Notes: generated by a model not told the origin, from the sequence alone. Counted from the first letter of the stretch, positions 40,206-50,134 are shown. The stretch is 64,000 bases of DNA from Mycobacterium sp. 1100029.7 (GCF_001665235.1 NZ_LZSC01000063.1:62001-126000); one strand, 5' to 3'. A program made the numbers and translations.

Positions 40206-41132
40206 GTGAGCGTTCGCGGGCGCTTCGAGCCAACCCGAGCGCCGAGCCGAATTCGCGGCACGGTGCTCGCGTACCTGGCGTTGACCAAGCCGCGGGTTAT
40301 CGAGCTGCTTCTGGTCACCGCGATACCCGCGATGCTGCTGGCCGACCGAGGCCAGGTGAACCCGCTGCTGATCCTCAACACGTTGATCGGCGGCATGCTG
40401 GCGGCCGGCGGGGCCAACACGCTGAACTGCGTGGCCGACGCGGACATCGACAAGTTGATGAAGCGGACCGCGCGGCGTCCGCTGGCCCGCGCGGCGGTCC
40501 CGACGCGAAACGCCCTGGTGCTGGGGCTGGTGCTGACTGTGGGCTCGTTCTTCTGGCTCTGGCGGACGACCAACCTGCTGTCCGGCCTGCTCGCCATCGC
40601 CACGATCGCGTTCTACGTCTTCGTCTACACCTTGCTGCTCAAGCGGCGCACCTCGCAGAACGTCGTGTGGGGCGGGGCGGCCGGTTGCATGCCGGTGATG
40701 ATCGGCTGGTCGGCGGTCACCGGCCACATCGGCTGGCCGGCGCTGGCGATGTTCGCGATCATTTTCTTCTGGACGCCCCCGCACACCTGGGCCCTGGCGA
40801 TGCGCTACAAGGACGACTACAAGTCGGCCGGCGTCCCCATGCTGCCCGCGGTGGCGACCGAGCGTCAGGTCACCAAGCAGATTTTGATCTACACCTGGCT
40901 GACCGTGCTCGCAACGATGGTGCTGGCGCTGGCCGCGGGGTGGCTGTACACGGCGGTCGCGGTGATCGCCGGGGTCTGGTTCCTGGCCATGGCCCACCAG
41001 CTGTATTCCGGGGTTCGCGCCGGGCAGCCGGTCAAGCCGTTGCGGCTGTTCCTGCAGTCCAACAACTACCTCGCGGTGGTGTTCTGCGCGCTGGCGGTCG
41101 ACTCGGTGATCGCGCTGCCGACCCTGCTCTGA
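40206..41132 (+). CDS. ctaB: Protohaem IX farnesyltransferase (haem O synthase)
   Basis: 308 residues, nine or so membrane helices. It attaches a farnesyl group to haem b to make haem O for the aa3 cytochrome oxidase. The prenyltransferase motif NCVADADIDKLMKRTARRPLA carries the two Asp of the magnesium-diphosphate site; the second loop YKDDYKSAGVPMLP is also present. GTG 40206 follows a clear GAGGAG site. ctaA, which makes haem A from haem O, lies 2 kb downstream on the other strand. Confidence 0.95.
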   Translation: MSVRGRFEPTRAPSRIRGTVLAYLALTKPRVIELLLVTAIPAMLLADRGQVNPLLILNTLIGGMLAAGGANTLNCVADADIDKLMKRTARRPLARAAVPTRNALVLGLVLTVGSFFWLWRTTNLLSGLLAIATIAFYVFVYTLLLKRRTSQNVVWGGAAGCMPVMIGWSAVTGHIGWPALAMFAIIFFWTPPHTWALAMRYKDDYKSAGVPMLPAVATERQVTKQILIYTWLTVLATMVLALAAGWLYTAVAVIAGVWFLAMAHQLYSGVRAGQPVKPLRLFLQSNNYLAVVFCALAVDSVIALPTLL

Positions 41133-41195
41133 CCCGCCCGGCGTCGATCACCGCCGATGTGACTGTTTCTGGGATCGGTAGCCGGCCCATCGGCT

Positions 41196-41201
41196 CACAC
41201 T
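41196..41201 (+). promoter_or_regulatory. Possible -10 box CACACT before the 129-aa secreted-protein gene
   Basis: CACACT ends 6 bases before ATG 41208, the same spacing as the other leaderless starts. The first base departs from TANNNT, so this is weak. Confidence 0.3.
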
Positions 41202-41207
41202 GTGGCC

Positions 41208-41597
41208 ATGGCAAACCTCCGCATCGTCAGGAAATTACTCGCCGCGGCGCTGCTGTCGGGCGCGCTGGCCGTGTCCAATATCGGCATCGCCGAAGCTCAA
41301 CCCGGCCCACTGCCACTGGACGCCTGGCCCGGCTGTCCGAACGACCACCCGCAGGGGCCCTGCCATTGGTGCCCCGGGCAACCGTTGCCGCCGACCGGCA
41401 ATCACGTCACCAACCCGGTGCGGTGGGACAACAATATCTGCCACACCTACTACTACGTCTACTTCGGACAGGGCAATGTGGCGCAGAACATCTGGGACGG
41501 CGAGAACCCGCCGCCACCTCCGCCTCCGCCGCCGCCGGGCCTGATCAACAAGGACAATTGCCAGCAGATCCTGGGTATCTTCTGCCCGAAGGCATGA
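41208..41597 (+). CDS. Small secreted Cys- and Pro-rich protein
   Basis: 129 residues from ATG 41208 (an in-frame GTG sits two codons earlier). A Sec signal peptide (LRIVRKLLAAALLSGALAVS, cut near AEA-QPG) precedes a mature protein with six Cys, all well placed for disulfides (WPGC, GPCHWC, NNIC, KDNC, IFC). It has an aromatic patch (CHTYYYVYFG) and a run of ten prolines before the last 20 residues. No known family is recognised; similar small proteins with a PPPP hinge are found in mycobacterial culture filtrates. It lies between ctaB and the convergent qor gene. Confidence 0.75.
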   Translation: MANLRIVRKLLAAALLSGALAVSNIGIAEAQPGPLPLDAWPGCPNDHPQGPCHWCPGQPLPPTGNHVTNPVRWDNNICHTYYYVYFGQGNVAQNIWDGENPPPPPPPPPPGLINKDNCQQILGIFCPKA

Positions 41598-41605
41598 CGA
41601 GTTCC

Positions 41606-42583
41606 CTACGGCAGCAGCACAATTGAGCCAGCCGTCTTGCGGCCTTGGAGATCTTGGTGGGCGCGGGTCGCCTCGGCCAGCGGATAGCTGCCCCCGACCT
41701 CGATGTCGATGGATCCGCCGGCCACCGCGTCGAACAACTCCTCGGCCCGCCAGCTGAACTCCTGGCCGGTGCGCATGAAGTGGGCCAGCGACGGCCGGGT
41801 CAAGAACACCGAGCCGGCGGCATTAAGCCGCTGCGGATCCACCGGAGGCACGGGTCCGCTGGCCGCGCCGAACAACGCCAGCGTGCCGCGGACGGCCAGG
41901 CTGGCCAGGCTGGCGTCGAAGGTGCTGGCGCCGACGCCGTCGTACACGACGGGCACCCCGACACCCCCGGTGAGCTCCCGGATCTGCTGACCGAACTGCG
42001 CGGCGTCCTCGGGGTAGGAGAGCACCTCGTCGGCGCCGGCTTTACGCGACAGCTCCGCCTTCTTCGGCGTCGAAACAGTGGTGATCACCCGGCCGCCGAG
42101 CAGGTGGGCCCACTGCGTCAGGATCAGCCCGACGCCGCCGGCGCCGGCGTGCACCAGCACCGCATCACCTGCCTGCACCGGATACACCGACTTGAGCAGA
42201 TAATGCGCCGTCAAACCCTTCAGCAGCACCGATGCCGCCACTTCGGAGCTGACACCGTCGGGCACCTTGGCCGTCAAATGCCCAGGAGCGGTTGCGTATT
42301 CGGCGTAGGCGCCGGACGCGGCGGCGGACACCACGCGATCGCCCACCGCGAAGTCGTCGTCGATCCCGGCGCCCAAAGCCTCGACGGTGCCGCATACCTC
42401 GGTGCCGAGGACGAACGGCAGGTCGCGCGGGTACTGCCCGGACCGGAAATAGGTGTCAATGAAGTTGACGCCGATGGCCTCGGCCTTGATCAGCAGCTCA
42501 CCTTCGCCGGGTGTGGGCTGTGACGTGTCGACGTAGCGCAGGACTTCGGGGCCGCCAGTTTCACTGACTTCGATTGCGTGCAT
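41606..42583 (-). CDS. qor: Quinone oxidoreductase (zinc-free MDR family)
   Basis: 325 residues. The medium-chain dehydrogenase fold is clear: MHAIEVSETGGPEVL start, the substrate-binding region GVNFIDTYFRSGQYP, and the NADPH loop VLVHAGAGGVGL. The Cys ligands of zinc members are lacking, so this is the quinone-reductase type, reducing quinones with one electron from NADPH. I used ATG 42583; the frame continues to 42604, but the start of the divergent gene lies there and CATGAT, a -10-like box, ends 6 bases before 42583. It corresponds to Rv1454c. Confidence 0.92.
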   Translation of the reverse strand: MHAIEVSETGGPEVLRYVDTSQPTPGEGELLIKAEAIGVNFIDTYFRSGQYPRDLPFVLGTEVCGTVEALGAGIDDDFAVGDRVVSAAASGAYAEYATAPGHLTAKVPDGVSSEVAASVLLKGLTAHYLLKSVYPVQAGDAVLVHAGAGGVGLILTQWAHLLGGRVITTVSTPKKAELSRKAGADEVLSYPEDAAQFGQQIRELTGGVGVPVVYDGVGASTFDASLASLAVRGTLALFGAASGPVPPVDPQRLNAAGSVFLTRPSLAHFMRTGQEFSWRAEELFDAVAGGSIDIEVGGSYPLAEATRAHQDLQGRKTAGSIVLLP

Positions 42584-42588
42584 GTGGA

Positions 42589-42594
42589 TATCAT
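42589..42594 (+). promoter_or_regulatory. -10 box TATCAT between divergent qor and ATP-grasp-like gene
   Basis: TATCAT ends 8 bases before ATG 42603. The same bases on the other strand read ATGATA next to the qor start, so the 19-base divergent region serves both genes, each with a near-leaderless transcript. Confidence 0.45.
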
Positions 42595-42602
42595 GCCCGG
42601 GC

Positions 42603-43253
42603 ATGAAGCTTGCGCGACCGGACGTCTTTCATCCCCGCGTTGTGCTGGCCGGACGTCCGCGACACCCCGAGGATGCCGGGCTGGTGTCGGCACTGCGGAC
42701 CCGCGGGCTGCACGCACGATGGCGGGCCTGGGACGACCCGGAAACCGCCGGTGCCGACCTGGTGATCCTGCGCGATGCCCCCGACGCCGCAGGCCGTCGC
42801 GACGAGTTTCTCGCATGGACCCGTCGGGTGCGCCACCTGCTCAACCCGCCGGAGGCGATCGCTTGGAACCTCGATGCGCGATACCTGCGTGACTTGGAGA
42901 CGGACGGGGTGCCGACGTTGCGGGGTGCGCCGGCGCAGTCGGTGCTGGTTTTTCTTGGGGGCCGGCAGTCGCATGCGTGGCCGGTCGAGCCCGAGTTCGA
43001 GTCGTGGGACGTCGGCTACGCCGCGCTCGCCGTGGCCGCCCAGCACGCCGGGATCGCCACCACCGACCTGCTCTACGCCCGCGTCGACGTCACCGACGAC
43101 CGGGTGGCGGGGCTCGACCTGGTGGCGCCGTCGCTGGGTTGGCAGCATCTGCACGCCGACGCGCGCGACCTGGCCCAGCGCGAGTTCGCTTTGGCGGTGG
43201 AGTCAGCGTGTGAGCGGCTCGGGCTGGGCCCGTTCTCGCATCGAGGCCCATAG
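42603..43253 (+). CDS. ATP-grasp-like protein apparently lacking the ATP-binding lobe
   Basis: 216 residues. The N-terminal part VVLAGRPRHPEDAGLVSALR, ADLVILRDAPDAAGRRDEFL and NPPEAIAWNLDARYL (to about residue 104) matches the pre-ATP-grasp domain of the small RimK/DcsG-like ATP-grasp family. The end SVLVFLGGRQSHAW...DLLYARVDV resembles its C-terminal lobe. Between them, at residues 105-112, the 60-70 residue stretch that normally holds the ATP-binding lysines is missing, and the usual catalytic E-L-E is changed. It may be an inactive relative with a binding role. By position it is Rv1455. Its last 51 bases overlap the end of convergent ctaA. The family reading is from memory of patterns. Confidence 0.7.
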   Translation: MKLARPDVFHPRVVLAGRPRHPEDAGLVSALRTRGLHARWRAWDDPETAGADLVILRDAPDAAGRRDEFLAWTRRVRHLLNPPEAIAWNLDARYLRDLETDGVPTLRGAPAQSVLVFLGGRQSHAWPVEPEFESWDVGYAALAVAAQHAGIATTDLLYARVDVTDDRVAGLDLVAPSLGWQHLHADARDLAQREFALAVESACERLGLGPFSHRGP

Positions 43254-44159
43254 CGCCGCGGTGGCCGCCGTGCAGGCCGCCGCGCCGGCGACGTGGATGG
43301 CGACCAGGGCGGCCGGGACGCCGGTGTAGTACTGCGCGGTGCCGACGGCGGCCTGCGCGCAGACCAGCGCCAGCAGCACCCCCAGCCGCAGTTTGATCGG
43401 CCGTGCGGCGCCGACCGCCAGCAGACCGAAGCCCAGCCCGACCAGTAGGGCGAGATAGGCGACCAGCAACGACGAATGCAGGTGCACCAGCGTGGTGATC
43501 TCGACCTTCAGCCGCGGCACGGTTCGGCTGGGGCTGCGGTCGCCGGCGTGCGGGCCGGCAGCGGTCACCAGCGTGCCGGCGACCAGCAGCACCGCCAGGT
43601 TCGCCCCGGTCAGCGCGGTGAGCAGCCGCAGCGGCGCGGGCACCCGCTGCTCGGCCACCCCGTCATCCGGTTCGCTGATCTTGACGTAGAGCAGCACCGC
43701 CAGCCACACCATCGTCATCGACACCAGCAGGTGGATGGCCACGGTCCACCACAGCAGTCCGGTGCGCACCGTGATGCCGCCGATCACGGCCTGCACGACC
43801 GTCGACACCGGCATCAGCCAGGCGTAGGTCAGCACTTCGCCGCGGCGCCGGGCCCGGGTCACCGCCAGCACGGCCAGCGCGGCGGTCACCACCACGGCGA
43901 GGCTGAACAGCCGGTTGCCGAACTCGATAGCCTGATGCACCCGCGGCACCTCGGAGACGGTGACCGGGACGAAACTGCCGGGAAAACACCGCGGCCAGGT
44001 GGGGCATCCCAGTCCCGACGCGGTGACGCGCACGATCGACCCGGTGACGGCGATGCCGCCCTGGGACAAAATCACGGTGGCGGCAATGATCCGCTGGACA
44101 CGCAGGCTGGGGTTGGGGAGCAGGTCCATCAACCGCAACAGCATTCGTCCGACGGCCAC
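43203..44159 (-). CDS. ctaA: Haem A synthase
   Basis: 318 residues with eight membrane helices in two related halves. It oxidises haem O to haem A for cytochrome c oxidase. His ligands are visible in EVPRVHQAIEF, WTVAIHLLVS, LVHLHSSLL and LVAIHVAGA, and the Cys pair in GLGCPTWPRCFPG is typical of the actinobacterial type. The frame runs to ATG 44177, but TACGAT (44166-44171) ends 6 bases before GTG 44159, so I take the GTG as the start of a leaderless message. It overlaps the 3' end of the convergent ATP-grasp-like gene. Confidence 0.92.
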   Translation of the reverse strand: MAVGRMLLRLMDLLPNPSLRVQRIIAATVILSQGGIAVTGSIVRVTASGLGCPTWPRCFPGSFVPVTVSEVPRVHQAIEFGNRLFSLAVVVTAALAVLAVTRARRRGEVLTYAWLMPVSTVVQAVIGGITVRTGLLWWTVAIHLLVSMTMVWLAVLLYVKISEPDDGVAEQRVPAPLRLLTALTGANLAVLLVAGTLVTAAGPHAGDRSPSRTVPRLKVEITTLVHLHSSLLVAYLALLVGLGFGLLAVGAARPIKLRLGVLLALVCAQAAVGTAQYYTGVPAALVAIHVAGAAACTAATAALWASMRERAQPEPLTR

Positions 44160-44165
44160 CGCCCG

Positions 44166-44171
44166 ATCGTA
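44166..44171 (-). promoter_or_regulatory. -10 box TACGAT of ctaA (leaderless type)
   Basis: On the minus strand TACGAT ends 6 bases before GTG 44159. It falls inside the coding region of the longer alternative start, so it helps decide the start. Confidence 0.5.
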
Positions 44172-44324
44172 GGCCAATGAAAACTACGGCCTGTAGTACG
44201 GGCTTTTGCTTCGAGACTTAACTCTCGTACACGGGCGGCGGCGTGTCGTGTGCGTGGTGTAAGTGTCGCGGGGCCAGGGCCGCCGAGCAGGGCCGGGGCC
44301 AGGGCCAGGGCCGGCGAGGCAGGG

Positions 44325-45106
44325 TCAGGTGAACCGGAACCAGCGCAGCGCGGCCAGCGCGGCCACCGCGCCCCACACCGCCAGGACCACCACGCCGAAC
44401 CAGTCGACCGACAGCGTCATCGCCTGCGACAGCGCCTCGGTGAGCGCGCCGGACGGCGTGAGCCGCGCCGCCCACTTGGCTGCCGTCGGGATCATGTTCG
44501 TCTCGAGGGTCAGCGCGCCCAGTCCGGCGAACACGAACCACATCAGGTTGGCCAGCGCGAGCACGATCTCGGCGCGCAGCGTGCCGCCGAGCAGCAGGCC
44601 CAGTGCCGTGAAGCCGGCGGTGCCCAACGCGATGACGGCCGCGCCCAGGGCAAGCGCTGCCGGGGCGGGCCGCCACCCCAACGCAAAACCGATGCCGCCC
44701 AGAATGATTGATTGCAAGAACACCGTGGTGATCACGGCCAGCGACTTGCCGGCGATGATGCCCCAAACCGGAAGCGGCGTGGCCCCAAGCCTTTTCAACG
44801 CGCCATACCTGCGGTCGAAAGCCACCGCGATCGCCTGCCCGGTGAATGCCGTCGAGATCACCGCGAGGGCCATGATCACTGGGGTGAAGGTCGCGGCCCG
44901 GTTGTGACCGAACGAGCCGAACGGCAACAGCGTCAGCCCGACCAGCAGGGTGATCGGGATGAACATGGTCAGCAGCAGTTGTTCGCCGTTGCGCAGCAAC
45001 AACTTCAGCTCGAGACCGAACTGTGCGGCAAGCATCTTCGGCACGGCGTTCGGACGCGGATCCGGAGTGAAGGTGCCCGGCGGGAACAGCGGGGCGTCGG
45101 TGTCGG

Positions 45107-45110
<4 letters not shown>
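44325..45110 (-). CDS. ABC transporter permease (ABC-2 type)
   Basis: 261 residues with six membrane helices. The segment RRYGALKRLGATPLPVWGIIAGK is characteristic of ABC-2 exporter permeases. The GTG at 45110 overlaps the stop of the upstream ATPase gene by 4 bases (GTGA), and this start skips a non-coding-looking N-terminal extension present in the longer frame to 45209. It forms an exporter with the ATPase; the substrate is not known. mptB precedes the pair in the same operon, so export of envelope material is plausible but unproven. Position matches Rv1457c. Confidence 0.88.
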
Positions 45111-46053
<943 letters not shown>

Positions 46054-46057
<4 letters not shown>

Positions 46058-47763
46058 GTCGAGTCAGCGTAGGCGTCGGACGCCGACTCGGATCGAGGGG
46101 TGGCCGGTGGGGACGAGGCCGAGGCGTGGGACGCCCCGTCGGCGCCGTCGACCGGCGTCGGCTGTAGCGGCCGCCATGGCAGCCGGGTGTAGGTCAGCGC
46201 GACCAGGACGGCCACCACGGCCGCGCTGGCCAGGGTGGCGTCCAGGATCTGGAAGAGCGCGAAGCGGTCGCCGTTGGCCGTCGGCCCGAAGATGCCGACG
46301 ACGAGCGTGATCACGATGACCGCCACCCGGAATCCGGGCCGGGTGGCCCAGCAGGCCAGCGGAATGATGGCCCACAGCAGGTACCAGGGCTGGACCACCG
46401 GGAACAGCAGCACACAGATGCCCAGCGCGACGCCCAGGCCACCGATCGGGTGCAGCCGGCCCCGGAAGACGGCCAGCAGCAGCCAGGTGACCAGCACCAT
46501 GATGATCAGCACGCCGATGAAACGGGTCAGCGCCAGCACGGCGGTGGTGTGATCGCCGAGGCCCAGCAGGATTCCGACCTGGCCGGTGGCCAGCGCCAGC
46601 AGCGTCGGCGGCGACATCCAGCTGCGCACCACGTTGGCGGTGCCCAGGGTGAACACCCACCCGAACCCGAGCCCGCTGGCCCAGCCCACCAAGCCCATCA
46701 CCGCCAGCGACAACGTCCCCATGCCGCCGCCGGCCAGCAGAAACGCCCGGATGTTGCCGCCGCAGCGGTAGCCCAGCGCCATCGTCACGAACCCCAGCGC
46801 CAGCAGCGACGGCAGCTTCACCTGCGACGACAGCGTGATCAGCACCGAGCCGGCCAGCAGCATCCCCAGCGGCTCCCAGTCGGGACCCAGCCGGCGCCAC
46901 GACCGCCACGTCGCGGGCCACAGCCGCGGCGAGTCGATGCCACGCAACGCGAATTCGGCGCCGATCAGCATCAACCCGAGCATCAGGGCCTCGTTGTGAA
47001 TGCCCGCGACCAGATGCATCAGCAGCAGCGGATTGGCCACACCCAGCCACAGCGCGCTGACCTCGGCGACGCCGCAGCGCCGGGCCAGCCGCGGCGTGGC
47101 CCACACGATCATCGCCACCCCGGCGAGCACGACGAGCCGGTGGCAGAGCACGGCGGCAACGATGTTCTCACCGGTCAGCGCCGAGATGCCGCGCCCGATC
47201 CACAAGAACAGCGGACCGTAGGGGGCCGGGGTCTCCCGCCAGACGCTGGGCACCGACAGGGTGAACACGTGACCCAAGCCGAGTCCGGACGCCGGACCGA
47301 CCTTGTAGGGGTCCAGGCCCTCGAGTGAGATCTGGCTCTGCGCCAGGTAGGAGTAGACGTCCTTGCTGTACATCGGCGGTGCGATCAGCAGCGGCAGCAT
47401 CCACAGCAGCAGCGTGCGATCCAGGTCGCCGCGCGACATCTGCCGCTTGCCCAGGGCGAATCGGCCCAGCATCAACCAGGCGAGCGTCATCATGACCGCG
47501 CCGACCGTGGTCATGGTCAGCGACACGGTCTGAATCCGCGACGGCAGGTTCAGCAATCGGACGCCGAATGTCGGGTCCTGCACCACCGGCCGGGCTCCGG
47601 CGCCCAGCGCGCCGATCGCCATCAGGACGGTGCCGGTGGCCCCGAACAAGCGGGTACGCGCCAGGGCGGTGAGTTCCGTCTCATTCAGCGGTGAGCCGAC
47701 GGGCTGCTCGTCGCCGTGCAAGCTGGCGATCGACGAGCTCAGCGTGTGGTGGCGCGCTGCCAT
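46054..47763 (-). CDS. mptB: Alpha-(1->6)-mannopyranosyltransferase MptB
   Basis: 569 residues, a GT-C family polytopic membrane enzyme with about a dozen helices. MptB adds the proximal alpha-1,6-mannose units of the lipomannan and lipoarabinomannan core on the outer face of the membrane, using polyprenyl-phosphate mannose. The loop after helix 3 (PPMYSKDVYSYLAQ) carries the acidic residues typical of GT-C active sites. ATG 47763 was chosen over 47787 because TACGCT ends 6 bases before it and homologues begin MAARHHTLS. The Ser/Ala-rich C-terminal tail is cytoplasmic and likely disordered. It leads the operon with the ABC exporter and is divergent from sufR. Confidence 0.93.
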
Positions 47764-47769
47764 CAGTGC

Positions 47770-47775
47770 AGCGTA
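47770..47775 (-). promoter_or_regulatory. -10 box TACGCT of mptB (leaderless type)
   Basis: On the minus strand TACGCT ends 6 bases before ATG 47763 and fixes the start. Confidence 0.5.
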
Positions 47776-47873
47776 GCGGCACGTCACACGGCACCGGCCC
47801 GGGCGCCGCCCTGGTGAGCGGCGCGACCCGGCACTGAGGGCACCCTTCCTAGACCGAATTCCGGAATTGCGTC

Positions 47874-47888
47874 ACACTGGTGTTGTGA
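47874..47888 (+). promoter_or_regulatory. SufR operator, ACACT-N5-TGTGA
   Basis: ACACT (47874-47878), five bases, and TGTGA (47884-47888) form a perfect inverted repeat. As I recall, this is the motif reported for the M. tuberculosis SufR repressor. It covers a CACACT -10-like box and runs into the sufR GTG at 47885, so repressor binding would block RNA polymerase at the transcription start. Confidence 0.75.
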
Positions 47889-48622
47889 AAATCCGTACTG
47901 CTTCCGACGCTGTCGTCGTGCCTGGCGGCGCCGCGGCTGCTGCCGTAGTACCGGATGGTCACACTCGTCGCGCAATCGTGCGGCTGCTGCTGGAATCCGG
48001 GTCGATCACCGTCAGCGAAATCTGTGACCGGCTGGGCTTGGCGGCCGCGGGTGTGCGACGTCATCTCGACGCGCTGATCGAGGCGGGCGACGCCGAATCG
48101 GCCGCCGCCGCCGCGTGGCAACAGGCCGGACGCGGCCGCCCCGCGAAGCGCTTCCGGCTGACGGCCGGCGGCCGGGCCAAGCTCGACCACGCCTATGACG
48201 ACTTGGCGGCCGCGGCGATGCGCCAGCTCCGGGAAATCGGGGGACAGGGCGCGCTGCAGGCGTTCGCCCGGCGCCGCATCGACACCATCCTGGCCGACGT
48301 CGAGCCGGCCGACAGTGCCGACGACGCCGACGTGGAAGCCGCCGCCGAGCGGGTGGCCGGTGCCCTGACCAAGGCCGGCTACGTTGCCACCACCACGCGG
48401 GTGGGTCTGCCGCTGCACGGTGTGCAGATCTGCCAGCACCACTGCCCGGTATCGCACGTGGCCGAGGAGTTTCCGGAGCTGTGCGAGGCCGAGCGCGAGG
48501 CGATGGCCGAGGTTCTCGGCACTCATGTGCAGCGGTTGGCGACCATCGTCAACGGCGACTGCGCCTGTACCACCCACGTGCCGCTGGCTCCTGCAGTCAG
48601 CAAGGCAGCAAGCAAGACCTAG
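47885..48622 (+). CDS. sufR: SUF operon repressor SufR (iron-sulfur cluster winged-helix regulator)
   Basis: 245 residues. The N-terminal half is a winged helix-turn-helix of the ArsR/DtxR-like type (HTRRAIVRLLLESGSITV, then LGLAAAGVRRHLDALIEAG). The C-terminal half has five Cys (183, 187, 200, 226, 228) that can hold the 4Fe-4S cluster sensed by SufR. Holo-SufR represses the operon; cluster loss under iron lack or nitric oxide relieves it. GTG 47885 is chosen because the operator and -10-like box sit immediately before it; the frame extends to 47867. It is the first gene of sufRBDCSUT and is probably autoregulated. Confidence 0.92.
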   Translation: MKIRTASDAVVVPGGAAAAAVVPDGHTRRAIVRLLLESGSITVSEICDRLGLAAAGVRRHLDALIEAGDAESAAAAAWQQAGRGRPAKRFRLTAGGRAKLDHAYDDLAAAAMRQLREIGGQGALQAFARRRIDTILADVEPADSADDADVEAAAERVAGALTKAGYVATTTRVGLPLHGVQICQHHCPVSHVAEEFPELCEAEREAMAEVLGTHVQRLATIVNGDCACTTHVPLAPAVSKAASKT

Positions 48623-48679
48623 CATCAAGCCGGCGCCCAGCCCGCGCCAGCACCGTACGAGCACCAAAGGAGCGTCCGT

Positions 48680-50134
48680 ATGACCCTCACACCAGAGGCA
48701 ACCACGCCGCCGGTTACCGGAGCACCGCTCACCCAGGAGCAGACGATCGACTCCCTGGGTACCTACGGCTACGGCTGGGCCGACTCCGATGTCGCGGGCG
48801 CCTCGGCCAGACGGGGGCTTTCCGAGGCGGTCGTCCGGGACATCTCGGCGAAGAAGAACGAGCCGGAGTGGATGCTGCAGAGCCGGCTGAAGGCGCTGCA
48901 CACCTTCGACAAGAAGCCGATGCCGAACTGGGGTTCCAACCTCGAGGGCATCGACTTCGACAACATCAAGTACTTCGTGCGTTCGACGGAGAAGCAGGCC
49001 GCCTCCTGGGAGGACCTGCCCGAGGACATCCGCAACACCTATGACCGGCTGGGCATCCCCGAAGCCGAGAAGCAGCGCCTGGTCGCCGGTGTCGCCGCGC
49101 AGTACGAGTCCGAGGTGGTCTACCACCAGATCCGTGAGGACCTGGAGAGTCAGGGCGTCATCTTCCTCGACACCGACAGCGGGCTGCGCGAACACCCGGA
49201 GATCTTCAAGCAGTACTTCGGCAGCGTGATTCCGGCCGGTGACAACAAGTTCTCCGCGCTGAATACCGCTGTCTGGTCGGGTGGTTCGTTCATCTACGTG
49301 CCGCCGGGCGTGCACGTCGACATTCCGTTGCAGGCCTACTTCCGGATCAACACCGAGAACATGGGTCAGTTCGAGCGGACGCTGATCATCGTCGACGAGG
49401 GTGCCTACGTGCACTACGTCGAGGGCTGTACCGCGCCGATCTACAAGAGCGACTCGCTGCACTCCGCGGTGGTCGAGATCATCGTGAAGCCCGGTGGCCG
49501 TTGCCGTTACACGACGATCCAGAACTGGTCGAACAACGTCTACAACCTGGTCACCAAGCGGGCCCGTGCCGAAGCCGGCGCCACCATGGAGTGGGTCGAC
49601 GGCAACATCGGGTCGAAGGTGACGATGAAGTACCCCGCGGTCTGGATGACCGGCGAGCACGCCAAGGGCGAGGTGCTCTCGGTGGCGTTCGCCGGCGAGG
49701 GCCAGCACCAGGACACCGGTGCCAAGATGCTGCACCTGGCTCCCAACACGTCGAGCAATATCGTCTCGAAGTCGGTGGCCCGCGGCGGCGGCCGGGCGTC
49801 CTACCGCGGTCTGGTTCAGGTCAACAAGGGTGCGCACGGATCGCGCTCCAGCGTGAAATGTGATGCGTTGCTTGTCGATACGATCAGCCGCAGCGACACC
49901 TACCCGTATGTCGACATCCGCGAGGACGATGTCACGATGGGTCACGAGGCCACCGTGTCGAAGGTCAGCGCCGATCAGCTGTTCTACCTGATGAGCCGCG
50001 GCATGACCGAGGACGAAGCGATGGCGATGGTGGTCCGCGGCTTCGTCGAGCCGATCGCCAAGGAGCTGCCGATGGAGTACGCGCTGGAGCTCAACCGGCT
50101 GATCGAGCTGCAGATGGAGGGCGCGGTCGGATGA
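48680..50134 (+). CDS. sufB: Fe-S cluster assembly scaffold SufB, intein-free
   Basis: 484 residues. SufB is the main scaffold of the SufBC2D complex, where a new cluster is built. The central beta-helix is complete (TAVWSGGSFIYVPPGVHV, YVEGCTAPIY, CRYTTIQNWSNNVYN, EWVDGNIGSK) and the C-terminal SVARGGGRASYRGLV and SDTYPYVD segments contain conserved residues. The gene is continuous, whereas in M. tuberculosis and several relatives it is interrupted by a protein intein. AAGGAG lies 6 bases ahead of ATG 48680. The stop overlaps sufD (ATGA). Confidence 0.96.
   Translation: MTLTPEATTPPVTGAPLTQEQTIDSLGTYGYGWADSDVAGASARRGLSEAVVRDISAKKNEPEWMLQSRLKALHTFDKKPMPNWGSNLEGIDFDNIKYFVRSTEKQAASWEDLPEDIRNTYDRLGIPEAEKQRLVAGVAAQYESEVVYHQIREDLESQGVIFLDTDSGLREHPEIFKQYFGSVIPAGDNKFSALNTAVWSGGSFIYVPPGVHVDIPLQAYFRINTENMGQFERTLIIVDEGAYVHYVEGCTAPIYKSDSLHSAVVEIIVKPGGRCRYTTIQNWSNNVYNLVTKRARAEAGATMEWVDGNIGSKVTMKYPAVWMTGEHAKGEVLSVAFAGEGQHQDTGAKMLHLAPNTSSNIVSKSVARGGGRASYRGLVQVNKGAHGSRSSVKCDALLVDTISRSDTYPYVDIREDDVTMGHEATVSKVSADQLFYLMSRGMTEDEAMAMVVRGFVEPIAKELPMEYALELNRLIELQMEGAVG

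Noticed and set aside
47849..49945. 698-codon minus-strand frame across sufR and sufB
   Set aside because: Antisense shadow of well-recognised SUF genes.
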